Origin: Alishewanella longhuensis
Lineage (GTDB): Bacteria; Pseudomonadota; Gammaproteobacteria; Enterobacterales; Alteromonadaceae
Direction of reading: 5' to 3'
Assembly: GCF_014653435.1 (NCBI RefSeq)
Contig: NZ_BNAO01000008.1
Span: forward strand, 62,540-126,539
DNA: 64,000 bases
In this document: piece after piece, positions 46,007 through 57,494 of the stretch
Position numbering within the stretch: position 1 is the first letter of the stretch
Layout of the letters: the number at the start of each line of letters is the position of its first letter
The notes under the pieces: model-generated
Seen by the model: the letters and a program-made list of their open reading frames with translations, nothing else
Database searches by the model: none
What the model was told of the DNA's origin: nothing
Translations under genes and position numbers: made by a program

Positions 46007-46705
46007 TTAGGTTAATTGCGCCACGACACTTTGTAAGGCCGCTAATGGATCCGCAGCTTTAGTAATAGGACGACCTATTACCATATAATCAACACCAGCC
46101 TGTTTGGCAGCCTGTGGCGTCATCACCCGGCGCTGATCATCCGCAGCGCTATCTGCAGGTCTGATCCCCGGTGTAACCAACTGAAATGCATTTCCAAACT
46201 GACTTTTTAATAGTGTTGCTTCCTGAGCGGAGCACACCACACCATCCAAGCCTGCACTTGCAGTTAAACTCGCTAATCTCAATACCTGCTCTGCAGGTGT
46301 TAAGGTTATTCCTAATTCCAGCAGATCGGCTTGCTCCATACTGGTTAATACTGTCACGGCAATAAGTTTCGGCCGGTTAGCGCCAAAACAGGTCAGTGCA
46401 TCTTTCGCCGCAACCATCATACGGCTACCGCCACTGGCATGAACATTGACCATCCATACGCCTAAATCTGCAGCAGCTTGCACGGCTTTTGCTACCGTAT
46501 TCGGGATGTCGTGAAATTTTAAATCGAGAAAAACATCGAAATGCTGCTGCTGAAGCGCGGTAACAAACTGTGGGCCAAAGCGGGTAAACATTTCTTTGCC
46601 GACTTTTAACCGACACAAACTGGGGTCAAGTTGACTAACTAAATTCAAAGCATCGGCCTGCTTTTCGTAATCCAGGGCAACAACAATAGGGGTATGGCAA
46701 GACAT
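46007..46705 (-). CDS. pyrF: Orotidine 5'-phosphate decarboxylase
   Basis: PyrF decarboxylates OMP to UMP, the last step of de novo pyrimidine synthesis. The 232-residue TIM barrel has the catalytic [10 protein letters not shown] (61-70), with Asp61, Lys63 and Asp66, and an N-terminal VALDYEK. The Met at 46705 ([11 protein letters not shown]) was chosen with AAGGA upstream; an in-frame start at 46744 would overlap lapB. It lies 22 bp after lapB and ends the ihfB-lapA-lapB-pyrF run, an order also found in E. coli. Confidence 0.96.
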   Translation of the reverse strand: MSCHTPIVVALDYEKQADALNLVSQLDPSLCRLKVGKEMFTRFGPQFVTALQQQHFDVFLDLKFHDIPNTVAKAVQAAADLGVWMVNVHASGGSRMMVAAKDALTCFGANRPKLIAVTVLTSMEQADLLELGITLTPAEQVLRLASLTASAGLDGVVCSAQEATLLKSQFGNAFQLVTPGIRPADSAADDQRRVMTPQAAKQAGVDYMVIGRPITKAADPLAALQSVVAQLT

Positions 46706-46727
46706 GAATAATCCTTGAGCTAGAGAT

Positions 46728-47894
46728 CTACCGACCGTCAACACCGCTAATGGGTTCTACCGTTTCCCATTGCTGACAAGACGGACATAGCCAATAAGGC
46801 TGACGGGTTTTAAAACCGCAACTGCGGCAATTATATAATACTTTACTGGCTAAATAGGCATTAACCAGCTCTTCAACCGAAGACAATACCTCGGCGGCTT
46901 GCGCCGATTCTTGTTGGCGTAGTTGTAATAACTTTTGGAACAGCCGAATATTAGGTTGTTGACGTAGCTTATCTAATAAATAGTGTTCTGCGGCTTTAGT
47001 TGAGCCATGTTCAGCTAGCCATTCACTTAATAATAAACGAGCACTAATATTATGATGCTTATCAGCAAGCAGAGTAAGTAACTGATACCACTCATCTGCA
47101 TCCATCTGACATTGACTTAACATCGGCAGTAGCTCTGCGCTCCATTGTGGCTTTTGCTTTAAAATACTGAGCAAAGCGCCTTTCGCTGTAGCAGTGTCTT
47201 GTTGTAACAACGCGTACTTAGCCAATTCATAACGTGGCCGCACTGCTTGCGGATAGCGGCTGGCAAGCTCGGCTAAGTTATTGCTATAAGCGGTTGGCAG
47301 GACTTCACTTTGAGCAGGCTCAGACAACTTGTCTTGCAAAGTTTGCGTATGCATATTGGCAAGCGCAATACGCAACGACTTGGATTTGGTTTTTTCCACC
47401 TCAGCGGCCAGTGCTACAGCTTTATTGAGTTCGTGCGTCGCCATAAAAATACTGAATAACTGTTTAAGTATGGCTTCTCGTAGCGGTTCGCAACTGACAA
47501 TTTGCTGCAATAAATACTCTGCGCGGTCAAATAAACCGGCAGAATAATAATCTTTGGCGAGTTCAAATTGGATTTGCTGCGCTTGTAGCTTAGGTAATTT
47601 TAACTTATGTAACTTTTCATGAATGCGAATAGCTTTATCCCAGTCACCTTTGCGCCGAAATAAGTTGGCCAAGGCCAGATAGGTGTCTATGGTCGCAGCT
47701 TCAATATCGAGCAACTCTAATAGCTGCTCAATAGCTTTATCTTCTTGATCTGTTAATAAAAAATTCAAACCAGAAGACAGGTTGCGGGTAATATTCGCCC
47801 TGCCCTTTAACTCTTTATGCTTAAGGCTATTTCGTCCCATAAACCAACCGTAGGCGGCGGCAACTGGAAGCAACAGAAATAGCAATTCAGGCAT
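46728..47894 (-). CDS. lapB: LPS assembly protein LapB (YciM)
   Basis: LapB controls LPS synthesis by promoting FtsH degradation of LpxC and coordinating LPS export. The 388-residue protein has one N-terminal membrane helix (about 2-18) and a long run of TPR repeats. A C-terminal rubredoxin-like zinc module reads [21 protein letters not shown] (two CxxC). All features match E. coli LapB (389 residues). It starts 5 bp after the lapA stop. Confidence 0.95.
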   Translation of the reverse strand: MPELLFLLLPVAAAYGWFMGRNSLKHKELKGRANITRNLSSGLNFLLTDQEDKAIEQLLELLDIEAATIDTYLALANLFRRKGDWDKAIRIHEKLHKLKLPKLQAQQIQFELAKDYYSAGLFDRAEYLLQQIVSCEPLREAILKQLFSIFMATHELNKAVALAAEVEKTKSKSLRIALANMHTQTLQDKLSEPAQSEVLPTAYSNNLAELASRYPQAVRPRYELAKYALLQQDTATAKGALLSILKQKPQWSAELLPMLSQCQMDADEWYQLLTLLADKHHNISARLLLSEWLAEHGSTKAAEHYLLDKLRQQPNIRLFQKLLQLRQQESAQAAEVLSSVEELVNAYLASKVLYNCRSCGFKTRQPYWLCPSCQQWETVEPISGVDGR

Positions 47895-47899
47895 AAAAA

Positions 47900-48145
47900 T
47901 CAGGTTTTTTCGGTAGAGTTAGTCAACCAGCGTTTGGTTTTACGTTGCAGGGCAAAGAATAAGCTAAACAACAAACCCAGTACTATGCCAACTATCAAGA
48001 AAATTACAGCGATGTCGACTACACGTAAATTGAGCTTAACGACTAATAAATTCAGCTCGGTAAGCTGTTGATTAGTAGAGCCAAGTAAAAAGCCCAGCAA
48101 TAATACGGCTATGCTAAAAATAAGAAATAGGACTTTACGCAACAC
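47900..48145 (-). CDS. lapA: LapA family inner membrane protein (DUF1049)
   Basis: The 81-residue protein has two hydrophobic helices (about 3-22 and 43-64) with a basic C-terminal tail. It is the usual partner immediately upstream of lapB, and takes part in LPS assembly. E. coli LapA is slightly longer. Five bases separate its stop from lapB. Confidence 0.9.
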   Translation of the reverse strand: MLRKVLFLIFSIAVLLLGFLLGSTNQQLTELNLLVVKLNLRVVDIAVIFLIVGIVLGLLFSLFFALQRKTKRWLTNSTEKT

Positions 48146-48178
48146 TTAGCTCCGCTTCTGTAACCTGCAACAGTAGCA

Positions 48179-48463
48179 TCAGGTATTATCTTTTACGCGA
48201 TCGCGCAATTCTTTACCTGGCTTAAAGTGCGGTACATGTTTGCCGTCTAGTTCCACTTTATCGCCGGTTTTTGGGTTACGGCCAACACGTGGTGCACGGT
48301 AATGCAGAGAAAAGCTACCAAAACCGCGAATTTCGATTCGCTCACTGGAAGCAAGTGATTGTGCCATCTGTTCAAGAATTTCTTTTACAGATGCTTCAAC
48401 ATCCTTGACCTGAATATGGGGGAAATCTGTAGCTAACTTTTCAATCAATTCAGACTTGGTCAT
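48179..48463 (-). CDS. ihfB: Integration host factor subunit beta
   Basis: IhfB pairs with IhfA to bend DNA at specific sites. The 94-residue protein is of the HU/IHF family, with the DNA-insertion proline in [14 protein letters not shown] and IEIRGFGSF before it. The Met at 48463 ([10 protein letters not shown]) matches other IhfB proteins and has GGAGGG upstream; an in-frame start 14 codons earlier is unlikely. It follows rpsA, the conserved position in gammaproteobacteria. Confidence 0.96.
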   Translation of the reverse strand: MTKSELIEKLATDFPHIQVKDVEASVKEILEQMAQSLASSERIEIRGFGSFSLHYRAPRVGRNPKTGDKVELDGKHVPHFKPGKELRDRVKDNT

Positions 48464-48492
48464 AGACCCTCCGGCAAACCTGCAGTAAGAGA

Positions 48493-48518
48493 AAGCAAGG
48501 GGCACAAGCCCCCTGCTT
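48493..48518 (-). terminator. Hairpin between rpsA and ihfB
   Basis: On the minus strand a 10-bp stem with one A-C mismatch (AAGCAGGGGG/CCCCTTGCTT) is followed by TCTCTT. It may be a weak terminator that reduces rpsA read-through into ihfB. Confidence 0.5.
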
Positions 48519-48527
48519 CATTAGCAA

Positions 48528-50210
48528 TTAATCCTGCTTTTGAGCAGCCTTAAATGCTTCAGCCATGGCGTTACCACCGAAGTCAGCTTCTTGCTGCTGC
48601 TTGGTATTAACAGTATCCATTGCTTCTTTTTCTTCAGCTTCGAATTTAGCTTTGATTGACAGGCTGATTACGCGGTTTTTGCGATCCACACCCATTAAAC
48701 GAGCTTCAACTTCTTCGCCAACTTTCAGTACGGTTGATGCATCTTCAATACGCTCACGAGCGATGTCTGATACACGAACATAACCTTCAACTGCACCTTC
48801 TAACATCACAGTAGCGCCTTTCGCGTCAACGGCAGTTACTTCACCTTTAACGATAGCACCTTTTTTGTTGTCAGCAAGGTAACCATTGAACGGATCTTCA
48901 TCCAGTTGTTTGATACCTAAAGAAATACGCTCGCGCTCTGGGTCAACTTGTAATACCACAGCGTGTACTTCGTCGCCTTTCTTGAATTCACGAACCGCTT
49001 CTTCGCCAGTGGCGTTCCAGCTGATGTCAGATAAGTGAACCAGACCATCGATGCCGCCATCTAAACCGATGAAGATACCGAAGTCAGTGATTGACTTGAT
49101 CTTACCGCTTACGCGATCGCCCTTGTTGAAGCCCTTAGCGAACTCTTCCCATGGGTTAGCTTTACACTGTTTCAGGCCTAAAGAAATACGACGACGTTCT
49201 TCGTCGATTTCCAGAACCATAACTTCCACAGAATCACCTAGGTTAACAACCTTAGATGGGTGGATGTTTTTGTTGGTCCAGTCCATTTCTGAAACGTGTA
49301 CTAAACCTTCTACGCCTTCTTCGATTTCTACGAAGCAGCCGTAATCAGTCAGGTTAGTTACGCGACCAGTGATGCGAGCACCTTCTGGGTAACGTGAAGC
49401 GATAGCTGCCCACGGATCTTCGCCCATTTGTTTCAGGCCTAAAGAAACGCGTTGCTTCTCGCGGTCGAATTTCAGTACTTTTACTGGAATTTCGTCGCCA
49501 ACGTTTACGATTTCGCTTGGGTGCTTAACGCGTTTCCAGGCCATATCAGTGATATGTAGTAAACCGTCTACGCCACCTAAGTCTACGAAAGCACCGTAGT
49601 CAGTCAGGTTCTTAACGATACCTTTGACTTCCATGCCTTCTTCTAAGTTTTCTAACAGCTGATCGCGCTCTTGGCTGCTTTCTGATTCAATAACAGCACG
49701 ACGTGATACCACCACGTTGTTACGCTTCTGATCCAGCTTGATAACTTTGAACTCAAGTTCTTTGTTTTCTAAGTGCAGGGTGTCGCGTACTGGACGTACG
49801 TCAACTAATGAACCAGGCAGGAAAGCACGGATGCCATCAACTTCAACTGTGAAGCCACCTTTAACTTTACCAGTGATAACACCGATAACGGTTACTTTAT
49901 CTTCGCAAGCTTTTTCCAGGCGGACCCAGGCTTCATGACGCTTAGCTTTTTCACGAGATAATAAGGTCTCACCGAAACCATCTTCGATAGCGTCTAAGGC
50001 TACATCGATGATATCACCCACGCTAACTTCTATTTCGCCGTTCAGAGATTTGAACTGCTCAACAGGAATAGCAGCTTCTGATTTCAGACCGGCGTCAACC
50101 ATTACAACGTCTTTCAGAATTGCTACAACAGTACCTTTAACGATGGCACCTGGGCGGGTTTCGATTACTTTGAGGCTTTCCTCAAACATTAGTGCAAAAT
50201 TTTCAGTCAT
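48528..50210 (-). CDS. rpsA: 30S ribosomal protein S1
   Basis: S1 binds mRNA and helps initiate translation at structured leaders. The 560-residue protein has six S1 repeats, including [19 protein letters not shown] and [18 protein letters not shown], ending with a short acidic tail (about 535-560). The Met at 50210 ([13 protein letters not shown]) was chosen as the family start; an in-frame codon at 50237 is less likely. The length is close to E. coli S1 (557). It follows cmk in the conserved order. Confidence 0.97.
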   Translation of the reverse strand: MTENFALMFEESLKVIETRPGAIVKGTVVAILKDVVMVDAGLKSEAAIPVEQFKSLNGEIEVSVGDIIDVALDAIEDGFGETLLSREKAKRHEAWVRLEKACEDKVTVIGVITGKVKGGFTVEVDGIRAFLPGSLVDVRPVRDTLHLENKELEFKVIKLDQKRNNVVVSRRAVIESESSQERDQLLENLEEGMEVKGIVKNLTDYGAFVDLGGVDGLLHITDMAWKRVKHPSEIVNVGDEIPVKVLKFDREKQRVSLGLKQMGEDPWAAIASRYPEGARITGRVTNLTDYGCFVEIEEGVEGLVHVSEMDWTNKNIHPSKVVNLGDSVEVMVLEIDEERRRISLGLKQCKANPWEEFAKGFNKGDRVSGKIKSITDFGIFIGLDGGIDGLVHLSDISWNATGEEAVREFKKGDEVHAVVLQVDPERERISLGIKQLDEDPFNGYLADNKKGAIVKGEVTAVDAKGATVMLEGAVEGYVRVSDIARERIEDASTVLKVGEEVEARLMGVDRKNRVISLSIKAKFEAEEKEAMDTVNTKQQQEADFGGNAMAEAFKAAQKQD

Positions 50211-50322
50211 AGTCACTTTTTCAGTTAAGTGCTCCATTTCACGTCATGTGTTATGGGGTTGCTAAATTTACCAGCAATATCCTTGTCACTGGCTGTCCAA
50301 AATGCGGCCTTGGCCTGGTTCA

Positions 50323-51012
50323 TCAGCTGGTTAACGATAACTTACTGTTAACTAACTGCAGCACCTCTTGCAGCACTTGTTCAATAGATTTATTGGTGGA
50401 GTCCAACATATGGGCATCTGCAGCCGGTTTTAACGGCGCCGTTGCACGATTCATATCGCGCTCGTCCCGCGTCTGGATCTCGCTCAAAAGGTCGCCGATA
50501 TTAACATCAAAACCCTTTGCTTTCAACTCTAAATAACGTCTATTGGCGCGCTCTTGCGCATCGGCAGTAAGGAAAACTTTCACTTCTGCTTGCGGAAAAA
50601 CCACGGTTCCCATGTCACGACCATCGGCAACTAAACCTGGTGCCTGCGCGAAGGCGCGTTGCCGGCGCAATAATGCCTCACGAACCGTGGGCAATGACGC
50701 AATTTTAGACGCCATATCCGCGACTTCTTGAGTACGAATCGTTTGGCTGACATTCTCACCTTCCAGCGTCACTAAGGTATTCCCTTGTGCGTCGCTGGCA
50801 AACTGTACGTCCAGATGTGCGGCCAGCGGTTGTAGTGCGGCTTCGTCAGTGGGCGCAATTTGATGATGCATTGCAGCCAGCGCGAGTACCCGATAAATTG
50901 CGCCGCTATCAAGTAACTGCCAACCCAGTTGCTCAGCGAGTAAACGACTGATCGTGCCTTTACCCGAACCACCCGGACCGTCGATGGTAACTACTGGTGC
51001 TAATTGTGGCAT
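50323..51012 (-). CDS. cmk: Cytidylate kinase
   Basis: Cmk phosphorylates CMP and dCMP using ATP. The 229-residue protein has the P-loop GPGGSGKGT (12-20) and the conserved [16 protein letters not shown] and [16 protein letters not shown] blocks. The Met at 51012 ([12 protein letters not shown]) was chosen; an in-frame start at 51051 lacks support. It sits between aroA and rpsA as in E. coli, though a terminator-like hairpin at 51150 separates it from aroA. Confidence 0.95.
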   Translation of the reverse strand: MPQLAPVVTIDGPGGSGKGTISRLLAEQLGWQLLDSGAIYRVLALAAMHHQIAPTDEAALQPLAAHLDVQFASDAQGNTLVTLEGENVSQTIRTQEVADMASKIASLPTVREALLRRQRAFAQAPGLVADGRDMGTVVFPQAEVKVFLTADAQERANRRYLELKAKGFDVNIGDLLSEIQTRDERDMNRATAPLKPAADAHMLDSTNKSIEQVLQEVLQLVNSKLSLTS

Positions 51013-51149
51013 CCTACCCCCTGTGAAAAAGCTGGTTAATCGATGTTTCAAAATGGCGCTTATTATACAGCTTTTTATGACAATTGCTGTGCTTATCCTT
51101 AAAGTAATTGCGGCTAATTCGACATCTACAACTGGCCTTAAAAAAGAAA

Positions 51150-51176
51150 AACGCGTAACGAAAACGGTTACGCGTT
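51150..51176 (-). terminator. Terminator after aroA
   Basis: A 10-bp perfect stem (AACGCGTAAC/GTTACGCGTT) with a 7-nt loop is followed on the minus strand by TTTCTTTTTT. It ends the serC-aroA transcript before cmk. Confidence 0.85.
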
Positions 51177-51203
51177 CTACTTTAAGTCGATATAATTATC
51201 GCA

Positions 51204-52487
51204 TCACTGCTGACTTAAGCCTTTGAAAACATCGAAATAACTTGGAAAAGTTTTGGCGGTACAGTCTGGATCTTCAATAGTTACGGCGGTATCGCTAAGT
51301 GCCACTAACGAAAAGCACATCGCCATCCGATGATCATTGTAAGTGGCAATACTCGCATGTTTAAGTGCTGCCGGTGGCGTGACTTTGATATAATCGTGAC
51401 CTTCTTCTACTTCAGCACCTACCTTGCGAAGCTCAGTAGCCATCGCCGCGAGACGATCCGTTTCTTTTACCCGCCAATTGTAGATATTGCGAATGACAGT
51501 TGGACCTTGTGCAAACAATGCCGTGGTCGCAATGGTCATCGCCGCATCAGGAATGGCATTATAATCCCGGTCAATACCATGCAAGGTGTTACGCGTTACC
51601 GCAATATAATCGTCAGCCCACTCAACACTGGCCCCCATCGCCTCCAAGGCATCAGCGAAGTGGATATCGCCCTGCACCGCATGTTTACCAATACCGGTGA
51701 CTTTAATGGTGCCACCTTTAATTGCAGCGGCTGCTAAAAAGTAGGACGCCGAAGAGGCATCACCTTCAACTAACCACTGCCCAGGCGAACGATAACACCG
51801 GTTACCCGTTACCAAAAACCGTTGATAATTATGGTTTTCCACTTCAATACCAAAGCGCGACATCAAAGCCAGTGTAATGTCGATATAAGGTTTTGAGACT
51901 AATTCGCCTTCAATGACAATTTCACTGTCGCCTGCTAAAAGTGGAGCCACCATTAAAACAGCGGTTAAAAACTGACTAGAGATGCTGCCATCGATACTAA
52001 TGCGCCCACCACTTAGCGCTTTGCCTTTGATATGTAGTGGCGGAAAGCCATCATTCTCAAGGTAGCGAATATCCGCCTGCCATTGCCTTAGCGCGTCTAC
52101 CAAGTGACCTATTGGTCGCTCATACATTCGTGGCTCGCCAACTAGGGTGACATCCACATTAGATGCCGCCAAAGCTGCAGTGAGTGGCCGCATGGCTGTC
52201 CCTGCATTGCCTAAGAACAACTCCAGCGCAGCGGTATGTTGAAATAAGCCACCCAGCCCCTGCACTTCGCACTGGGTGCGGCATGCTGATAACCGGTACT
52301 TAACTCCAAGCGCGGTTAAGGCATTAAGCATATGCTTAACATCATCACTATCTAATAAATTCGTGATCTGGGTTTCGCCTTCAGCCAAGGCCGCCAAAAG
52401 GAGTACGCGATTTGAAATACTTTTAGAACCCGGTAAATGCACTTCACCGGCAATATGTTTAATTGGCGTTAAGGTTAATGTCTTCAT
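51204..52487 (-). CDS. aroA: 3-phosphoshikimate 1-carboxyvinyltransferase (EPSP synthase)
   Basis: AroA transfers enolpyruvate from PEP to shikimate-3-phosphate in the aromatic amino acid pathway. The 427-residue enzyme is of class I, with [10 protein letters not shown] (18-27) and [11 protein letters not shown] (92-102, with the sensitivity-type Gly96), and [20 protein letters not shown] near the end. Its ATG overlaps the serC stop (ATGA), so serC-aroA are coupled, as in E. coli. Confidence 0.96.
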   Translation of the reverse strand: MKTLTLTPIKHIAGEVHLPGSKSISNRVLLLAALAEGETQITNLLDSDDVKHMLNALTALGVKYRLSACRTQCEVQGLGGLFQHTAALELFLGNAGTAMRPLTAALAASNVDVTLVGEPRMYERPIGHLVDALRQWQADIRYLENDGFPPLHIKGKALSGGRISIDGSISSQFLTAVLMVAPLLAGDSEIVIEGELVSKPYIDITLALMSRFGIEVENHNYQRFLVTGNRCYRSPGQWLVEGDASSASYFLAAAAIKGGTIKVTGIGKHAVQGDIHFADALEAMGASVEWADDYIAVTRNTLHGIDRDYNAIPDAAMTIATTALFAQGPTVIRNIYNWRVKETDRLAAMATELRKVGAEVEEGHDYIKVTPPAALKHASIATYNDHRMAMCFSLVALSDTAVTIEDPDCTAKTFPSYFDVFKGLSQQ

Positions 52488-53566
52488 CCGTTTACCCGCT
52501 CAAATTCACGCATAAAGCTCACCAGCGTTTGCACGCCCTCTAATGGCATCGCATTGTAAATGCTGGCCCGCATGCCACCGACTATGCGATGACCTTTTAA
52601 GGCCAGTAAACCATGCTGTTCGGCCTGACTCACAAAAAGATCATTAAGCTTTTCATCGGCTAAGAAAAACGGCACATTCATCCAGGAGCGATAAGTTGGA
52701 TCAACATCATTCCGGTAAAAGCCACTTTGGTCTATATACTGGTACAAGGTATTGGCTTTTAGTTGATTACGCTCAGCCATTGCTGCAATACCGCCTTGCT
52801 GTTTTAACCACTTAAACACCAAGCCCGCTAAGTACCAGGCGTAGGTAGGCGGCGTATTAAACATACTGTCGTTCTCAGCAGCTAAGCGATAATCTAACAC
52901 TGCAGGAATAGCAGCGTTTTTAGCCGGTAACAAATCTTCGCGCACTATGGCCAGTGTTAAACCTGATGGCCCAATATTTTTTTGGGCACCCGCATAAATC
53001 ACCCCATAGCGGCTAACATCAATCGGTCTTGATAAAATAGTCGATGACAGATCGGCTACGATAGGGACTGAGGTTACCGGTAAATCAGTGAACTCCAGGC
53101 CATCTACCGTTTCATTTGGACAGCAATGCACATAGGCAGCATTCTCATTTAACTGCCAATTAGATGTATTTACCAGGCCACGCAATTGTTCAGCCGTTCT
53201 AATGCGAATATCTTGTGCATTCACCTGACCGAACTTTTGTGCTTCCTCTACCGCAGCCAAAGACCAGGCTCCCGAGATAATGTAATCAGCGCTCTTGCCT
53301 GCTTGCATCAGATTAAGAGGCACTGCCGAAAATTGGCCACGGCCACCGCCGTGCATAAAGAGCACTTTGTAATTTGCCGGTATTGCCAATAAATCACGTA
53401 AATCTTGCTCTGCTTCGGCAGCCAATTTAATAAACGGCTTACTGCGGTGGCTTACTTCCATCACCGAACAGCCTTGGCCATGCCAATTAATAAATTCCTG
53501 CTGTGCCTGTTGCATCACATCAACTGGCAACATCGCCGGGCCAGCACAAAAATTATAGGTGGTCAT
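52484..53566 (-). CDS. serC: Phosphoserine aminotransferase
   Basis: SerC makes phosphoserine from 3-phosphohydroxypyruvate and also serves pyridoxal phosphate synthesis. The 360-residue protein has [10 protein letters not shown] (4-13), VSHRSKPF, and the PLP lysine in [13 protein letters not shown] (about 198). The Met at 53566 ([10 protein letters not shown]) was chosen; an in-frame start at 53677 would add 37 residues with no family support. It lies directly downstream of the gyrA terminator on the same strand. Confidence 0.95.
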   Translation of the reverse strand: MTTYNFCAGPAMLPVDVMQQAQQEFINWHGQGCSVMEVSHRSKPFIKLAAEAEQDLRDLLAIPANYKVLFMHGGGRGQFSAVPLNLMQAGKSADYIISGAWSLAAVEEAQKFGQVNAQDIRIRTAEQLRGLVNTSNWQLNENAAYVHCCPNETVDGLEFTDLPVTSVPIVADLSSTILSRPIDVSRYGVIYAGAQKNIGPSGLTLAIVREDLLPAKNAAIPAVLDYRLAAENDSMFNTPPTYAWYLAGLVFKWLKQQGGIAAMAERNQLKANTLYQYIDQSGFYRNDVDPTYRSWMNVPFFLADEKLNDLFVSQAEQHGLLALKGHRIVGGMRASIYNAMPLEGVQTLVSFMREFERVNG

Positions 53567-53710
53567 TTTACTTCTCACTTCTACGTTAACTATTTGAGTT
53601 AGATAATGGAGTTGTTTAACTGGCCTTGGTAAAACCTTTGCCGCGGCTAACGCCCAATAGCGAAGGTATTCATACAAACAATACGTTATTTTTCTTAGTA
53701 TTTTAAAAAG

Positions 53711-53736
53711 AAAACGAGCGCCAAAGCGCCCGTTTT
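53711..53736 (-). terminator. Terminator after gyrA
   Basis: On the minus strand an 11-bp stem (AAAACGGGCGC/GCGCTCGTTTT, one G-T pair) with a TTTG loop is followed by CTTTTT. It separates gyrA from serC. Confidence 0.88.
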
Positions 53737-53743
53737 ATGTTTG

Positions 53744-56371
53744 TTACTCTTCTTCGCCTGTCGCATCTTGTGCTAACTGGCTATCCTGCGTTTCTGGCGT
53801 ACGGCTGCTACCTTCCGCCAGTGCAGTCAGTGCTTCATCGTCTTGAATTTCGTCAATACGTTCTACACCTACCACTTTCTCGCCTTCTTGCGTGCGGATT
53901 AAGATCACGCCCTGGGTGTTACGACCCACTTCTGACACTTCGTTAACGCGGGTACGTACTAAAGTACCTTTGTTCGAAATCATCATTATTTCGTCGCTTT
54001 CAGAAACTTGTACTGCACCCACTACCAGGCCATTCCGCTCTGATACTTTAATGGAGACCACACCCTGGGTGGCACGGCTCTTCGCCGGATATTCGGTTAA
54101 CGAGGTACGTTTGCCGTAGCCATTTTCCGTTACTGTTAAGATGGCACCATCACCGTTTGGAATGATCAGTGACACTACACTACCGCCCTCACGTAGTTTA
54201 ATACCACGTACACCGGTGGCGGTGCGGCCCATACCACGAACCTGATCTTCGGTAAAGCGCACAACCTTACCATCATCAGAGAACAGCATAATTTCATTAG
54301 TGCCGTCTGTAATGCCTACATCAATCAGGCGATCGCCTTCGTTCAGGTTCACAGCAATAATGCCATTAGCCCGTGGCCGTGAATATTCGGTTAAAGCCGT
54401 TTTCTTCACAGTACCATTAGCCGTTGCCATAAACACATATTTGCCTTCTTCGTATTCACGAACAGGCAGAATGGCATTAATACGTTCGCCTTCTTCTAGC
54501 GGCAATAAGTTTACGATAGGTTTGCCGCGAGCCGTGCGGCTGGCCAGAGGCAATTGATATACCTTCATCCAGTACATGCGACCACGGTTTGAGAAGCATA
54601 AAATGGTATCGTGGGTGCTAGCTACTAGCAGCTTATCAACAAAATCTTCATCTTTTACCGTAGTGGCCGCTTTACCACGGCCGCCACGACGCTGTGCTTC
54701 GTAGTCAGTAATCGGCTGATACTTCGCATAACCCAAGTGTGACAAGGTCACGACGACATCTTCTTCGGTGATCAAGTCTTCCATATTGATATCCAGCATA
54801 TTATCCTGGATTTCAGTACGGCGAGCGTCGCCATATTGCGCTTTGATGGCAGCTAACTCTTCACAGATCACTTCCATCAGACGCTCTGGGCTACCTAAGA
54901 TATGCAGTAACTCGGCAATCAGTTGCAGTAGTTCTTTATATTCTGCCAGGATCTTGTCATGTTCCAGCCCGGTTAACTTATGCAAGCGTAAATCAAGAAT
55001 GGCTTGCGCTTGTTGTTCGGTTAGGAAATACATGCCTTCACGAATGCCAAAATGGGCTTCTAACCACTCTGGACGCGCAGCATTTTCACCAGCACGCTCT
55101 AACATGGCAGAAACATCGCCAAGCTGCCAACCACGAGCCACTAAGCCCGCTTTCGCTTCCGCTGGACTGGCTGAGTTTTTAATCAGCTCAATAATTTCAT
55201 CAATATTAGCCAGCGCTATGGCTAAGCCTTCTAAGATATGTGCTCTGTCACGTGCCTTACGTAAATCATAAACGGTACGACGGGTAACCACTTCACGGCG
55301 ATGCAGGATAAAGTATTCCAGCATCTCTTTTAAGCTTAGCAATTTCGGTTGATTGTTTGCCAAGGCCACCATATTGATACCAAACACTGTTTGCATCTGA
55401 GTGTTGGTATACAGCTGGTTTAGCATCACATCCGTCGATTCGCCACGCTTAAGTTCGATAACAATGCGCATACCGTCTTTATCAGACTCATCGCGCAGCG
55501 CCGAAATGCCCTCAATACGTTTTTCTTTAACCAAGTCGGCAATTTTTTCAATTAGGCGGGCTTTGTTAACCTGATACGGAATTTCATAAACAATAATAGC
55601 TTCACGGCCGGTTTTCTCGTCCGTTTCAATAAAGGTTTTGGCGCGGATATAAACCTTGCCACGGCCAGTGCGGTACGCTTCTTCAATACCTTTACGGCCG
55701 TTGATAATGGCGGCTGTAGGGAAATCTGGCCCTGGGATTAGCTGCATTAACTCGTGCAATTCAATATCTGGATTAGCAATTAGCGCTAAACAACCATCAA
55801 TCACTTCGTTGAGGTTATGCGGCGGAATGTTAGTAGCCATACCTACAGCAATACCAGAAGAGCCGTTAACCAATAGATTAGGTACTTTGGTAGGTAATAC
55901 CGCAGGAATTAACTCGGTACCGTCATAGTTAGGTACAAAATCAACCGTTTCTTTATCCAGATCGGCTAATAGCTCATGCGCTATCCTGGCCATCCGCACT
56001 TCGGTATAACGCATCGCCGCTGCTGAGTCACCGTCAATCGAACCGAAGTTACCCTGACCATCCACCAACATATAGCGTAGCGAAAAAGGTTGAGCCATTC
56101 GCACTATAGTATCGTATACCGCACTATCACCATGAGGATGGTATTTACCGATAACGTCACCGACTACACGAGCCGACTTTTTATAGGCTTTATTCCAATC
56201 GTTACCGAGCTCTTTCATGGCGAATAAGACGCGACGGTGTACCGGCTTTAAACCATCCCGTACATCGGGTAAGGCGCGGCCAACAATGACGCTCATCGCA
56301 TAATCGAGGTAGGAATTTTTTAATTCCTCTTCGATATTAATTGGGACTATTTCTTTGGCCAGATCTGTCAT
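53744..56371 (-). CDS. gyrA: DNA gyrase subunit A
   Basis: GyrA is the breakage-reunion subunit of gyrase. The 875-residue protein has catalytic Tyr122 in AMRYTEVRM and the GyrA-box QRRGGRGK in the C-terminal DNA-wrapping domain. The quinolone-resistance region has Ser83 and Asp87 ([13 protein letters not shown]), the wild-type susceptible residues, with the same numbering as E. coli. The tail is acidic. A -10-like TAGAAT (minus strand, 56445-56450) lies about 75 bp upstream, and just beyond it a minus-strand terminator-like hairpin (56460-56494). It diverges from ubiG. Confidence 0.97.
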   Translation of the reverse strand: MTDLAKEIVPINIEEELKNSYLDYAMSVIVGRALPDVRDGLKPVHRRVLFAMKELGNDWNKAYKKSARVVGDVIGKYHPHGDSAVYDTIVRMAQPFSLRYMLVDGQGNFGSIDGDSAAAMRYTEVRMARIAHELLADLDKETVDFVPNYDGTELIPAVLPTKVPNLLVNGSSGIAVGMATNIPPHNLNEVIDGCLALIANPDIELHELMQLIPGPDFPTAAIINGRKGIEEAYRTGRGKVYIRAKTFIETDEKTGREAIIVYEIPYQVNKARLIEKIADLVKEKRIEGISALRDESDKDGMRIVIELKRGESTDVMLNQLYTNTQMQTVFGINMVALANNQPKLLSLKEMLEYFILHRREVVTRRTVYDLRKARDRAHILEGLAIALANIDEIIELIKNSASPAEAKAGLVARGWQLGDVSAMLERAGENAARPEWLEAHFGIREGMYFLTEQQAQAILDLRLHKLTGLEHDKILAEYKELLQLIAELLHILGSPERLMEVICEELAAIKAQYGDARRTEIQDNMLDINMEDLITEEDVVVTLSHLGYAKYQPITDYEAQRRGGRGKAATTVKDEDFVDKLLVASTHDTILCFSNRGRMYWMKVYQLPLASRTARGKPIVNLLPLEEGERINAILPVREYEEGKYVFMATANGTVKKTALTEYSRPRANGIIAVNLNEGDRLIDVGITDGTNEIMLFSDDGKVVRFTEDQVRGMGRTATGVRGIKLREGGSVVSLIIPNGDGAILTVTENGYGKRTSLTEYPAKSRATQGVVSIKVSERNGLVVGAVQVSESDEIMMISNKGTLVRTRVNEVSEVGRNTQGVILIRTQEGEKVVGVERIDEIQDDEALTALAEGSSRTPETQDSQLAQDATGEEE

Positions 56372-56459
56372 AAAACGTTATTTTCCCTTAAATCAGATAG
56401 ATAACTCGCTTTTCTTGCCTTTGTTTAGCGCGAGACAACGACGGATTCTACCACATAAA

Positions 56460-56494
56460 AAGCACCTTGCCATGCCTGATTATGCAGGGTGCTT
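56460..56494 (-). terminator. Orphan minus-strand terminator upstream of gyrA
   Basis: On the minus strand an 11-bp stem (AAGCACCCTGC/GCAAGGTGCTT, one G-T pair) is followed directly by TTTATG, giving five T in a row across the base. It sits 89 bp before gyrA and has no annotated gene upstream to end. It could end a short transcript or act as an attenuator. Confidence 0.65.
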
Positions 56495-56506
56495 AGATTG
56501 CCGCCT

Positions 56507-56534
56507 TTGCCATAACAGATCAAGGCTTTATAAT
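56507..56534 (+). promoter_or_regulatory. Promoter of ubiG
   Basis: A perfect -10 TATAAT (56529-56534) is preceded at 16 bp by TTGCCA (56507-56512). Transcription would start near 56541, about 19 nt before the ubiG ATG. Confidence 0.75.
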
Positions 56535-56559
56535 AGCGAAAAACAACCAGGTTTGAATA

Positions 56560-57270
56560 ATGACAACACATAACAATGTAGATCCGGCGGAAATTGCCAA
56601 ATTTAATGATATTGCCGCCCGCTGGTGGGATCCTGAAGGCGAGTTTAAACCCTTGCATCTGTTAAACCCGACCCGACTCTCTTACATTAGTGACCAGCTG
56701 GGTGGCTTATTTGGTCGCAAAGCTATTGATGTCGGCTGCGGTGGCGGCATTTTGGCAGAAAGTATGGCACGGGCCGGCGCCGAGGTCACTGGCATCGATA
56801 TGGCCACTGATGGTTTGAATGTCGCCAGGCTGCACGCTTTAGAAAGTGGTTTAACGGTAAATTACCAACAAAGTACAGCGGAAGACTTCGCTAAATTATC
56901 CCCTGGTAGTTTTGAGCTGGTAACCTGTATGGAGATGCTGGAACACGTGCCCGATCCTGCCTCAGTGATCCAGGCTTGTGCTGATCTGGCTGCACCAGGC
57001 GCAACCTTAGTCTTTTCCACCATTAATAAAACACCTAAAGCCTACTTATTTGCTATTTTAGGCGCCGAGTATCTGCTACGACTGGTTCCTAAAGGTACAC
57101 ACCAATACGCTAAATTTATCAGACCATCCGTTTTGATGCGCCATATCGAAAATGCGGGATTGTCTTTAGTAGATGCCACGGGCTTGCATTTTAATCCGCT
57201 GCATAACAGCTTTAAAATGGGGCCCGGTTTAGATGTGAACTATTTTGTCGTGGCACGCAAACCGGCATAA
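56560..57270 (+). CDS. ubiG: Ubiquinone biosynthesis O-methyltransferase
   Basis: UbiG performs both O-methylations in ubiquinone synthesis, using SAM. The 236-residue protein has the SAM motif AIDVGCGGGILAESMARAG (about 56-74) and the family opening EIAKFNDIAARWWDPEGEFKPLH. It diverges from gyrA and precedes nrdA, as in E. coli. A -10 TATAAT promoter lies close upstream. Confidence 0.95.
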   Translation: MTTHNNVDPAEIAKFNDIAARWWDPEGEFKPLHLLNPTRLSYISDQLGGLFGRKAIDVGCGGGILAESMARAGAEVTGIDMATDGLNVARLHALESGLTVNYQQSTAEDFAKLSPGSFELVTCMEMLEHVPDPASVIQACADLAAPGATLVFSTINKTPKAYLFAILGAEYLLRLVPKGTHQYAKFIRPSVLMRHIENAGLSLVDATGLHFNPLHNSFKMGPGLDVNYFVVARKPA

Positions 57271-57382
57271 TTTGTCGTAACATGGTGATGGCCGTAGATC
57301 TTTAGCGGCCAAATAACTGGTTGGACTTAAAAAGCTCATTTATAGAACAAATAATTTTTTAAGAAAAATTCCGTTAAAAAAG

Positions 57383-57401
57383 CTTGCCTAAATCAGGCAA
57401 G
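57383..57401 (-). terminator. Orphan minus-strand terminator upstream of nrdA
   Basis: A perfect 7-bp stem (CTTGCCT/AGGCAAG, 5-nt loop) reads on the minus strand into CTTTTTTAAC. On the plus strand only an A tract precedes it. No minus-strand gene is annotated to its right, so the transcript it would end is unknown. Confidence 0.72.
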
Positions 57402-57494
57402 AACACGCACACTGAGCCGCAGGTTAGCAGCTACTCACCCTTGCGGTTCTCTGCCTAAAATAGCCTGTTCCCTTCCCTTGCAAAATCAACAAAT

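Noticed and set aside
53186-53392. Small plus-strand frames in the serC and gyrA region
   Set aside because: They are antisense to conserved genes and lack ribosome sites or motifs.
54768-55271. 167-codon plus-strand frame in gyrA
   Set aside because: It is a Ser-rich shadow of gyrA, with no independent support.
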